Positions 45,101-57,100 of a stretch of 64,000 nucleotides of DNA are shown here, one piece after another (positions within the stretch are counted from its first letter, which is position 1; the number at the start of each line of letters is the position of its first letter). The DNA is from Hydrangea macrophylla (Eukaryota; Streptophyta; Magnoliopsida; Cornales; Hydrangeaceae), in NCBI GenBank assembly GCA_033977485.1, contig CM066991.1, positions 129,103,999 through 129,167,998 of the forward strand. The letters are read 5' to 3'. The notes under the pieces were generated by a model, which had not been told where the DNA came from, made no database searches, and saw only the letters and a program-made list of their open reading frames with translations. A program made the position numbers and the translations under genes.

Positions 45101-48100
45101 CATTTAATAGGTGAAATGACTGTTTTGCCCCCTGATTCTTCTAAAGTCTATAAATACCAGCCTTTCCTAACATTTTGTACGTTTGCTAACCAGAGAGGCT
45201 ATTCTTGAGAGGGATTTTGAGAAAAGCATTTCCATACACTCATCCACACACATACAATCATGTTTCTTGCATGATCATCACTCCCACATCCTCTCTACAC
45301 ACTTTGTTGCTGGAAATTTCAAGATCATGAAGGAGAAGTCCAAAAGTTGAGAGTTGAAGCTTATTTCCTTGAATTCAAGTCCTTTCTCAACAATTTTGAT
45401 CATCCAAACACTCTCTAGTACTTTGTGAGTATAAATTCTCACTTGGCTACCTTTAGGATCAGTTCTTTTAAAGTTTTATGAACATGCATGTTGATCCACT
45501 CCAAAATTTGTACATACATGAAAGTTTAGTTCATGACTAAGTTCATTCTCAAACACATTTTCTATTAAATGATCATCCAAGCATGTCCTAAGCTTATTTA
45601 AGTATGGATTTTCACTTAGATACTTATAGGATCAGTTTATACAATGTTTTTGTTAACATGCAAGAAGATCCAATTCATTTTCGTACATGCATGTGAACCT
45701 AACTTAAAATATATTTTCTGCTAAACCCGAGCGCTCGCGCTCAAGACCCCCGAGCGCTCGAGCCTGACAGTTCTGTCATGTTTCTTATTTTTGTTATGCT
45801 TGTGCAAGAGATTATTGTTATTTATATATGATGACTTCGTCTTTAGACTCTGCATGTTCACTTGGACATACACGCACTTAAGGTATTTACTAAACTGTCA
45901 ACTATACATATGTCTTGACTTGAGTATCAGTCTTGAATTTTAAATCGACGACTTCCGTAATGCGACATAATGTACACGTAATAAGATCGAAATTATAAAT
46001 AACTTTATGCATTGTTCGTTGTGCTCTACACGTAACACGTTGGTCAAACTTCCGTGGCATCGGTCTAATCGTCCGTTGTGAGTCTTTGGAATATCGTTCA
46101 AATCTTAGGGATCTGTTGGTTGTTGATGTTTGGTGCCGAGTGCCGGTGTTGAAGACGCTCGATGAATAAGAGGTGATAAGAATGATGATAGTGATGGTGA
46201 CGGGATCCATGAACTAATATATCTTGACTGAGTCGGTTGTTAAAGCACTTTACCATGATCTTGCGGCTGTTAAGGCACGATGGTTACTCATCAAGCGGTC
46301 GTTAAGGCACTTTTATATTCACATCACGAATAGGTCATGGACCTTGGATATCTTGGTTGAGTCGACTGTTAAGGCACTTTACCATGATCTTGCGGTTGTT
46401 AAAGCACGATGGTTACTCACCAAGCGGTTGTTAAAGCACTTTTATCCTAAACCAACGGCTTATGCCAGATTTGTGAACGAAGTTGTAGTAGATGGATTTG
46501 GATTTTGGGAAATGGTTATTAATTGGTCTTTTTCAATTGAAAGGTGTGAAATGGTTCGAGTTTGTCTTAATTCCTAGATAACTTCTAAAGACGATTATAA
46601 GTTGTCTTAAGGAACAATTGAACTGTAGTGTTTCTCTTAACTGTTGCTAACGGTGCTTTGTAAGAATTTATACTCACTTAGCTAATATTCAAGCCGACAG
46701 AATTTTATGCCGCTGGACCTTCCACGTTCAGCGATGCCAGGATTAGTAGGTGGGGCCCAGCTCGGAGGCTCCAATGAAAATGGCGGGAATACGGGTGAGG
46801 GCCACTATGATGATGGGTATTCAGGAGAGGACTACTACTGGGATCTCTATGGATTTGCTAGTTGAAGATGGGATATTTAGTCTACTACTTATCTTTTATT
46901 TTGATGTAATAACTTAGCTGATGTTGGACCTTGTGACAGTGGATGTCACCAGACTATTTTCTTTAATTTCTTTTATGTGGGCCTGTAATATAAATGTTAA
47001 CTTAAGACTGCTAATGTTTAATATCATTATGCTGCGTTGTGAATTAGACACATTCCCAATATTATTATGCTTCTTGTCATTATTTCTGTTGAGGACAATC
47101 GGCGACTTCCAATCAGTTACAAGTCCACGGACCCAAAAAGGAAATTTTAAAATTTTCCTATTTTTGGCTTACTCCGGGGCGTGACAAATGTCAAGTACAA
47201 AAATGTTTAAGCACATCAAATCCTACAAAGAACACATCTTTGGCAATGAGCTTGGTCAAAAAATCAGCCACTATGTTTTCATAGGAAAAGTGCCTTTAGA
47301 TAACTTCCCTTTGCGCAACATCTCAAAAGTGACAAAACCGAATGTTTACGTGCTAGGATTACCCAATGGCTCTTGAGATCTTTTTGCACATGCTGAGGCT
47401 TATGTGCTATCACTGCAGATCAGCACAACTTCATATCTATAAGGTAAAGAGCCTAGCCATTGCAAAACCTCCTCAATCAAAAAATAGCTTCTCGAAAAGC
47501 TACTGAGCACACCATATGTTCTGCTTCCATCGTGGATAGCATAAGGCAAGGTCCACAATCCTGCGAACATATAGCAAGATCCTCTTCACTACTCTCTAGT
47601 GACAGGACCAGGGTTGCTACGACAACGACTAGTTAGACCAACCACATAGTAGACACCTGACCTAGTACACAACATAGCATACATCAGATTCCCTATTGGG
47701 AACGCTGGCAAACTGGACATTTGTTTCCTTTTCTCATTATTCTTAAGACATTGATCTAAGGTCAAGGCGAGTCCCTTTACAACTGGTGTGTCTGGGTTTT
47801 CAGTTTTATATACGAAAACGTTCAAGAACCTTCCTCATATAAGTCTCTTGAGACAAACAGAGAACCTTCTAAGAACGATCTCTCACAATCAAAACTCCCA
47901 ACATACAATTGATTCTACCCTTGTCCTCATTCTAAAAAATAAGAGGACAACCATTCTCGAGTGACGACAATGGAACAGCTCATCTCACTCCCGGCTAGAA
48001 GGATGTCGTCAATATACAAAGAATTAGAACTCTATTCTTGGACTGTTTAATGTACACAGAGTACCACTGCCTAGATAACTGCTAGCTTGAGATAATAAAT

Positions 48101-51100
48101 GGAACATTTGAGACAATATACTTTTGCGCTCATTCCCTTTGGTCATAAAACCAATGGGTTGATCCATATAAATCTTTTCGTATAGTTCTCTATTAAGAAA
48201 AATAGTTTAAACATCCAATTGAAAAAGTTCTAAAACTAAACGTGCAACACTCGCTAGGATAAGGCGAATGGAGTCAAATCTCACCATTTGGAAAAACATG
48301 CTCCCAAGTTTTATACCATCTTTGGATACAAACTGTCGCCATAAGGCGCACCTTATCCTTATCAATTGAACTATCTATCTTACGTTAGATTTTTAAAACA
48401 CACTTGTCTCCAATAGTCTTATGCCTCGGCAAAATATCAACTAACTCCCAGACCTTATTCTCGTCCATAGAGCTCATCTCATCTTGCATAGAAACTATCC
48501 ACTAAGCTTTAGCAAAAAAAGAAACCGCTTCAACAAAAGAAGCAAGCTCATCATCATCCACTTGTGCACACATTTGCACACATGAAAATGTCTCCCTTAA
48601 TCTAAAAACGGCGACATGGAACTTTTTCCTCGTCTCTTATGGTATACCACCTAAGAATCTTGAGTGCCTAGTGGTGCACTCCCACTATCTGATACTGACA
48701 TGACTGAAATTGTGTGTGCTTTTACGAGTACATCCAAGTGTAGACGATCGCGTCGAGTATGAACTGGTAAGACCAGGTCGTATCCCTAGGAACGGTGACT
48801 AGGGACAGAAGGTTCTAGATTGAGACCTAAATAAAATAAAAGATGATTTCTTGAAAGTTGAGGTTCTAACAATCCTATTGTATTCAAAATTTGATTAAAT
48901 TACTAACGAAAAAGTACAACTAAATTAACTAAATTAAATAACAATTGAATTGACTAGAACGAGACTTTATAAAAAAAGGTGTTGGGGACATGTAAATCCA
49001 CATTGCCCAAACCTCTACCATGTGATAGCATTAACTTGCGAGTGGCGCTTTACCTTTGTAGCATTCACTATTTCAAAATGATTAAGTTAAGACATCTAGA
49101 CACTAGTTATGTAAATCATACATTACTAGTGATTGAATAACTTTACTTACTTTAAGAACTGAAGTAGTTACTATTTAAAACAATGAACCATAACGAACAA
49201 ATCAAGTATGAGATATTTGACATGTTAATCATAAATGTTCATCGAGTTAATTAGTTTAAAAGCTTATATTTCAAAATCTGTTTGCAATTTGAACTTTAGA
49301 AGATCAATTTGGGTTAAGTTTTGAAACAAAAGTCTCTGTAAAGGTTCTGCCCAAGGCATATGCCTACCAATCGATTTCCATAGATAGTAATTGATTGGCA
49401 TGGAATGTATTCCAATTGATTGGCATAGGATACCAATCGATTGGCTTGGAATCTATGGCAATCGATTGGATTCCATGTCCAATCGATTGCCACTGATTTC
49501 TATTCTGAAACATGGCAGTGGCTGGGTAACAATGTTTCATCACATTGTCCCCAACCAAGATTCTACTCTAGCATATTTGAAGGTGCAAAATCATACATAT
49601 ATTGAAGCATGATTATAAAATGGGATTTAGGCATGGAAACAAGCTTGAAATAAGATGACAATGGTGAACCAAACAAAAATCCAAATGGACTGTAAATAGC
49701 AACTACGAAGTAGAAATGAAAAAATAAGAATAAGAACCTGAATGTAGCAGTAAGAAATTACAGAATCCAAGAGCTTGTTACAAAAATAAGAATCTTTAGA
49801 ACAAAACCTACAAAACCAAAGTAAAAATGAGCCAACCCTTGACTCCCCTCACTCCTACCTATATATACTACAATATCCACGAGCAAGGAGTGTCCAGGTT
49901 CAGAATGTAACAGTTGGTCGTCGCACAAATCAGGGATATGCTGAGATTTTGTTCCATTAAAGAGGTTTGACTGTCAGTCCTGACTAATCGATTGCCAGTC
50001 CTGACTAATCGATTGCCTCTGGATGCAATCGATTGGTATTGAAGGCAATCAATTGCTTAAGTATGGCAATCGATTAGTTTGGAGAGGATGGCAATCGATT
50101 GGGACTTGTATTATACCTTTGGCATGTCCTCTTTGTTTCTTTAACTATTCATTTCAACCTGTTCTCAATTCAACTTCTAAAACCTGCATAAAACAACACT
50201 AAACACAACAACATACCAAGGAAATATATCATTACGTAAAAAGATAGATTATCGCACAAATGCAGGTAAAACCAGAAAAATGGGGCTAAGATTAGTAAAT
50301 TCTATTCTTTATCCAGCCAATATTCTACAACTACCAGCCCTCATCAGGAACACTCTCACAAGTGCCTAGCGGTGTACTCCCACTTGGCAGGAGACTAGTA
50401 CCGATTTCAGCGATTACTGGATGTGGAATCTCAATCTCTCTACCCTCACTTAAAGCTGGTATGCTGTTTTCAACACCCGCCAACTCATACAGGTCAAGAT
50501 CTTTCCTAATATCACCAATCCTGGGGAAGTCACTCTCAATATCATATGACATTATTTATGTTATTCCTACACTCGGGTGTTCATTATGCATAACATAGCC
50601 TTTCAAGCTATTAGAAATTCTTATAAAGATATGATTTCTAGCACTTGGGCGCAATTTCTCGCACTTATGCGAGGTACAGTGAACATAACCTCCTGAGCCC
50701 CACGGGCGTAAATGCTCCAAAATGAGCTTTTCGCCTTTCCATAACTCATAAAGGGGATAGAAGGAACTGATTGAAAAGGCACTTAAGTTAAGTATGTAGA
50801 GAGCAATCAAGAGTACATCCCCCAAAATAACATTGGGAGGTTGACTTACGCCATTATAGTCCTAGCCATATCTAGGAGTGTCTTATTCCTTTTTTCTGCA
50901 ACACCATATTATTGTGGAGTTCTCGGAATATGAAGTTGTTTGCGCTTCCCCTTTTCCTCATACGAATCCCTGAACAGATTAGATAAGTACTCGCAGGCTC
51001 ATATTGCGTGCAATCATCTATAAAAGTGAGAAAATAAGAGGCGTCATCACATGCTTTTACATCCATAGGTCAGCAGATATCTGAGTAAACTAGCTCTAAT

Positions 51101-54100
51101 ACTTTAGTAACTCTAACAGCCTTACCAAAAGGCTTTCGGCATGTTTTGCCAACTAAACAAAACTCACACGTACGTAGGTCAACCTCAGCGAGTGGCCCCT
51201 AAAGGCCTTCTCGAGCTAATCGAGTCATCCTATCACATCCTTTGTGTTTAAGTCCAGCGTGCCATGTATCAGAATCAATAAATTAACAACACATGTAATA
51301 GAAGAAACTAGACTTAACCAAATCAATTCTTAAGTAGTTATTCCATAGATAACCATGTCCAAATAACACCACCACCAAAAAAAATCCATCTTATTACCAC
51401 CAAATTGAAAAAGATGCCTTCGACTGCACATTTTCACCTTATTAGCCTTGGGCGCAAACTTGCTGGCCCCCACCCTGCCTCTTGGCGGATTTACTCTTAC
51501 CATTGCATTGAGGCCCACTAACCTTGCGCTCACATCCACTTATGGAAGTTGTGGTCAAGAGTGTAGCAATACAATTCGCCTCTTTGCGCTCTGTTTTCAC
51601 TAGAAACATCAAGAACAAAATCTAAATATTTTCGTTGTGGATCATAATTTGCTTCATGTGGACCCACGAATCAGGCAAATAACTAATCATATCCTGAAAC
51701 TACAATTCGTCAGTAAGGACGTTCCCAGCAGTCTGATATCATGAATCACACTAAAATCAACCTTAAATGTTCAGTCATCGCGTGCTTGGACTCTCTCCTA
51801 TACTTTTTTGAACTTCAGGACTAGACTACTGAATCTAGTAGTGGATGTGCCATCAAAAGCAAAACTGAGCCAGTCCTTCAATTCCTTGGCTATTGGGTAG
51901 TACTCATACTTCCCAATAAGATCACGACACATGCTTCTTTATCATGAAGCACGTGCTATGATTTTTCTCAAACCAATTTTTATAGACTTCAAGGTTACAA
52001 CGACAATGGCCCTAGGCCAATTATTCGGTTCATTAGTTTGGACCATGGAATGAGTCAGAAGCCCCATAAGTTTTACTCACTCTATAGGTATGTTACTTTG
52101 CAGTACCATATTACAAAATTAGTCCCTATAAACTTGTCATTTTTGTGAAAATCAACTAAATGTGGTTTAAAATATTTTGAGAACATGCGCAAGGGTTTGA
52201 CATTATTATTTGCATATTTCAAACGTTTGTTCCAAAATCCAATTATCAAAACGTTTTTTGCTCTTTACAATCTCAAGATCGAAAATCCACTAAACTCGTA
52301 GTCATCGCTTTACTTTAGTAAATCAAGAAAATATCTTATAATTGATTTTAAATAAACATGTATAGACAGTACTTAACATATCTAACATCATCATCATCCA
52401 CAGTGATAATAATTGCGCCATACAACAAACAAAATGCATGGACCCCACGTGGGTCCCAATTGACGATCTAGAGCTCATGCTAAGGAAATTTAGTTTATAT
52501 TGTATAAACAAATAAATTCACCCCTTTCTAAATAGGCTTTCCCAATACAGAATAAAAAACGCTCATCCTCACATTACATTTATAGCCATAAAAATTAAGG
52601 ATGCTTTGTTCACACATATACAAAGAAACAACCTTAAACATACATCGTGAGGACACAAGCTTAAAATAAACTGTCAATTGATTGTCCATTCATTTGATCC
52701 AGATTAACTAATTAATCACATACACCAAACACTCATGCAGTCTTTAAAAATGAATGGACTATAATCCATCTCTCCATTTAAGGAAGAGGATTAGAGGTCT
52801 TGGGACCAACCAATCACAAACAATAGTAATTAACACATGACCAACAATGTTGTGAGCCTAAAAAAATACAATAATCTAATTTTTGGACTTTTGGCTTTAA
52901 TGTCTCTTCTTTTGGTAAGACATCACGTGGCCTGGCAGCTTTTTGTTTCTTTTACCAAATAGTTTTGTCTTTTTGTTTCTTTAGACATGAATCTTATTGT
53001 GTACTGTGTATATATACATTATATAGACATATCTAGAGAGAGATAATTCGGTCGGTTCTCGGTTCACATAAATAAGAAGCACCTATCAAACCGATAAAAT
53101 TAGTTTTTCTGAACCTCAAACCACGAACCGACCATTAGGGTTGCCAACCGACCAAAATCGAGAGAACAGGTCTGTTTTGGTCGGTCGGTTCAGTTTTGTG
53201 AAAATAACTTACACCCCTAGCATGGGCAAGGCTCGGGGCTGGTCATCCCCTACCTTGGAACCCTAGAAACGCAGCAGAAGTTGTGCGCGATGCAATGTTA
53301 ACGACCTCCTTTCTCCCTCATTTGTCACCAAATTTTTTTGAATATTATATCGTTGAAAAGCCCTCGCGGCATAAATAAAAGATTATACAAAGAAATGGAG
53401 GGGTTGAAAGTGTGGATTGACCAGAGAAAGGGCTCAAATTTTCTAAAAAAACTTGATTTCGAAAACTCAGAATTAGGTTTTTGATTTCTCATCCACCGTT
53501 GATAATCAATGCACGAAACTTTATGAGAGGACTCTTGGGACCATTAGGAACACAACCATATAAAAATATGGGAAAAATATTAGGATTTCATATAAAAAGC
53601 GGCAAAGAGCTTTACTGGCAGATTCGTTTTGGGTGATTAAACGGGCGAATCAATGACCTAAGGCTCTGATAGCAATGTAAATATGCATCACAGACTCATA
53701 CAAGTCGGGTATAGGACATACCTTGCAGAAAAAAACCCAACGGATCGACTTTTCGTCGTTGTTACAAACCTGGCGTCTTCAACCACGAATTGCGGCACTT
53801 CGGTGCTTCCGTGTAAGCTCTTGTGCTTCGAATCGATTGTGAGAATACCTACTATAGATATACCCTTTGGTACCACGCGCTAAATCCCAAGCCAAGGAGG
53901 TGAAATGACTTAGAGAGGGAAAGTAAAGCCAAGAGAGAGAGAGCGGCTATTTTGTGTGTGGAGAGTTGTGCTTATGTGTGAGTTATACTCATATATATAT
54001 ACACACACAAGCATATACATGCCCTAGGACTCCAAGTTATAATTCACATAGGATTTCTTGAACCCTAGGCTGAACCATTGGATCTGATCCATAGATTATG

Positions 54101-57100
54101 TGAGTGACCTATAACCCATAAAATATTAACAGAATCAAATGTTGAATTAGGTGATCAAGAGGAACATATAAATGGATATGTATATACAACAATGAACAAC
54201 AAACTTACTTTGCGGTGCCATAATTGACGAGATTAGCGAATAGGATGCCGATGGTGATATTAAGCTGGAAGAGTATGTTAAGGCCCCCTCGTATTCTTGT
54301 GGGTGCTATCTCTGAGAGAAATAGTGGAACAGCCTGAAATTCATTCAAAACAGACATTAAAGGGTGATCAAATCAAAAGAGTATTTTGTATTTTCATCAC
54401 TCTAGCCTTTTCCGATAAGGTCAAACTGGACATTCATCTAAGAGGATCACTGTGTTGTAGAAAACCTTGGGATGAATTCGGGTTAAGTTGTGGTAACAGT
54501 TTTGGGGGTTTGCAATGTTGTAACCAAACGACACTCCCTTAGCCATTTAGTAACCAAACGGCTAAGGCTGGCCATTTGGTTACCACAGCAAACGGCAAAC
54601 ACTTTAGTCGTTTGGACGCCAAACAGTCAAGCCTTGGCCGTTTGGTTACCAAACAACTAAGTGTATGTCATTCGGTTAAACCTTGGCCGTTTGCTTGTGC
54701 CATAATTAAACTGAGACGTACTACAAACACAAATTCCATTATCCTACGAAACTCGAATTTGTAGTACGGTTTACACCACTACGAAACAAAAAACTTAACT
54801 TTATCCAAAGTTGTGATACCATTTACACCACTAAAAATGCTCTAAAGATTAGAGAAAGGGTATGATAAATATGTACAAGAATTGACCGCATAGTCTAATT
54901 CTAAAAAATGAGATCCAAAAGGAGTGTACAGATTATTCAACATGAGAATGATGCAAAAAGCAAAAGAATCACAAGATTCATAACTTTTACAAAAGAGGTA
55001 TCAACTTTTACAAAATGGAAGAAACATGGAAATTATTCTGTGAAGACTTTTCTTTCCTGGACAAAACCAAGCAAAAATTGGTTCCAAAAGGTCTTAATCA
55101 CATGAGCCAAAAAGTCAAAGTGTTCCATTATTTTAAAAGAAGAGGGTGGGAAAAAATATTCCAGGATTAAGACTTAAGGGTGAGAAAGACATATAAATAT
55201 TCAAGGATAGGTATAAAGATTAGCTGAATTAATTGTGATTTTTCTACTCAAGGATAGGTATAAAGATTACTATAATATGACACAAGGAAAATTTACTTCA
55301 ATCGCACCTGTCAAAATAAAACACCAACTTAAAAAAAAAAGGAAAAAATTCATAAGTTCTTAACAGTATAGTTTGAATGAAATTCTACCCTCCTGCTTAA
55401 AGAAAATGTTGGTAGAGCCGTATAAGCAATTGTATAAAATAATTTTGAATAAAAATTTGTGGTTGTCGTGTAACATAATTCTGTTAGACAACTGTTAAAA
55501 TATTTGATAACTATAAATGCGGTTCCACTGCACAGGTACTAAATATGGGATCAAAATTAAGAAAACCTTCTTACAGTAATTCTTGTTTTAGTCCTGATGA
55601 GTTAACCCAGTACCCATACAGTGAAATTACAAGAATACCCATAACAACTTTTTCTTTTTATATTAATTTTAGGAGAAAAGGTAGTTAAATAGAGACATTG
55701 ATTAATTAACAAACCTGATTAGCAAAACCGACACCACAACCAAGCAAAATTCTGCCAATAATGAGCATCTCAATGTCTTGAGCTGCGGCGTTAAGGACGA
55801 CGCCGACAATGAAGAATATTCCGGCGATCAACATGGTGGGCTTCCGCCCATACTTCCTGGTGGTATAGGAAGCAAAGAAAGTTGCTATGAGAGCGGCCAG
55901 ATATAGCGATGATGTGAACAATGTTAGACCTTGATTATCGTACTTGCAGTAATTACTACTATCAGTAGCCCCTCTTCTATACACCACCGGAAAAAACTTT
56001 TTCAAGAAATCGGGCATTGATGTAACCCCACCTGTATTATACGTAACACAAAATAAAATACACAATAATATACTCCCTCCGTCCCATAATAATAAGTGTC
56101 CACTTCCTTTTTACACAATATTTAAGAAATTTGTATTATATTAATTTATTTGGTTCATTAAAGAGTCACTTTCCAATTTTACCCTTTGATGTGATGGGTG
56201 TTTGGCTTTTTGCTTGTTTTAGGATCACAAATAAATGTTTCTTTGTCTTTATTATAAGGGTAGTTTTGGAAAGTAAGTAAAAGCTATATGCCAATTTAGG
56301 AAAATGGACACTTATTGTGGGACATCCAAAAAAGGAAATGTGGACACTTATTATGGGAGGGATGGAGTATTAATTAATTACTCCATCAAATTATTATTAT
56401 ATCTATCATACTAGATGACTAGAAATGTAATTTCACAATCACATAAAAAGGCTCTGCTCAATCGAACAACCAATTAGCAAAATAACTGAACTCAGGTAGT
56501 AACAAACTATTTCCATAAGTACTTCCCCTCCTGTCACGTTGAAGAGGACAGGGGTAATTTGGTAATTATGGCGCTGCTATATTCTGTTGTCTTCTTGAAA
56601 TAAAACCCCATTTGGCGGGAGAGAGAGAGAGAGGGATCTTTTAGGGGTTTTTTTTAATTGAATTTGAATTTTTAAAATAATCAGCGAGTAAACACAAAAT
56701 TTCGTTGATTTCTTTTTCTTTTTTTAATTGATTTGTTTATGCTGAAATCAGAATCCACATGATTTCCCAAAATATCTACATACACACTGGTTTGCCCTTT
56801 ATGCGGTGTGCCTGTGTGTTGTTAATCATAAAGGAAACAGAGAGCAATCGATTAATCGGAGAGGAGGAACGATCAGTAATTCATCACCAGTTGATGCCAT
56901 TAAACCAGAGTGAGAGAAAGTTAATTAATAATCAAAATATATTTACTGCAAAGATGATAGTAGTACAATATTAATTGTAAAATTGAAGATCTGAAGAATA
57001 TAAAGACAAAGTAGTAATAACCCGAAACGCCGACGTCGTAACCGAACATGAGGCCGCCGGTGGCAGCCATAATGCAAGAAATGATGACAATAGGAGTGAT

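Larger units (their letters stand above)
44882..47186 (+). mobile_element. Solo LTR nested in the copia element
   Basis: Starts TGTAACACCTGTATTTTTC and ends TCCGGGGCGTGACA, 2305 bp, with perfect target duplication AATGT (44877-44881; 47187-47191). Same termini as the solo LTR at 6632-9463. It interrupts the copia element just beyond the end of RNase H. It contains paired clusters of GAGCGCTCG palindromes (45053-45100; 45726-45763) and a 129-bp tandem repeat near 46220-46445. The plus-strand open frame at 46224-46577 is that repeat. Confidence 0.9.
44239..54131 (-). mobile_element. Decayed Ty1/copia retrotransposon in STP13 intron 3
   Basis: Plus-strand ends TGTAAATATGC (44239) and ATATTAACA (54131) are flanked by GAATC on both sides (44234-44238; 54132-54136), a perfect 5-bp target duplication. 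The coding strand is minus: 5' LTR 53676-54131, a near-perfect initiator-Met primer site, gag, integrase, reverse transcriptase, RNase H, then the 3' LTR from about 44852 to 44239. The order gag-IN-RT-RH defines copia. It is riddled with stops and frameshifts and carries two later insertions, at 44882-47186 and about 48690-50340. LTRs agree well over about 260 bases and diverge beyond, so the element is old or rearranged. Same strand as the host gene. Confidence 0.82.

Noticed and set aside
46224..46577. 117-aa plus-strand frame
   Set aside because: Encoded by the 129-bp tandem repeat in the solo LTR; repeated peptide without domain.
49370..50105. CRISPR-like array of spaced repeats
   Set aside because: Units are 10-12-bp palindromes with irregular spacing in plant transposon DNA; no leader or cas genes.
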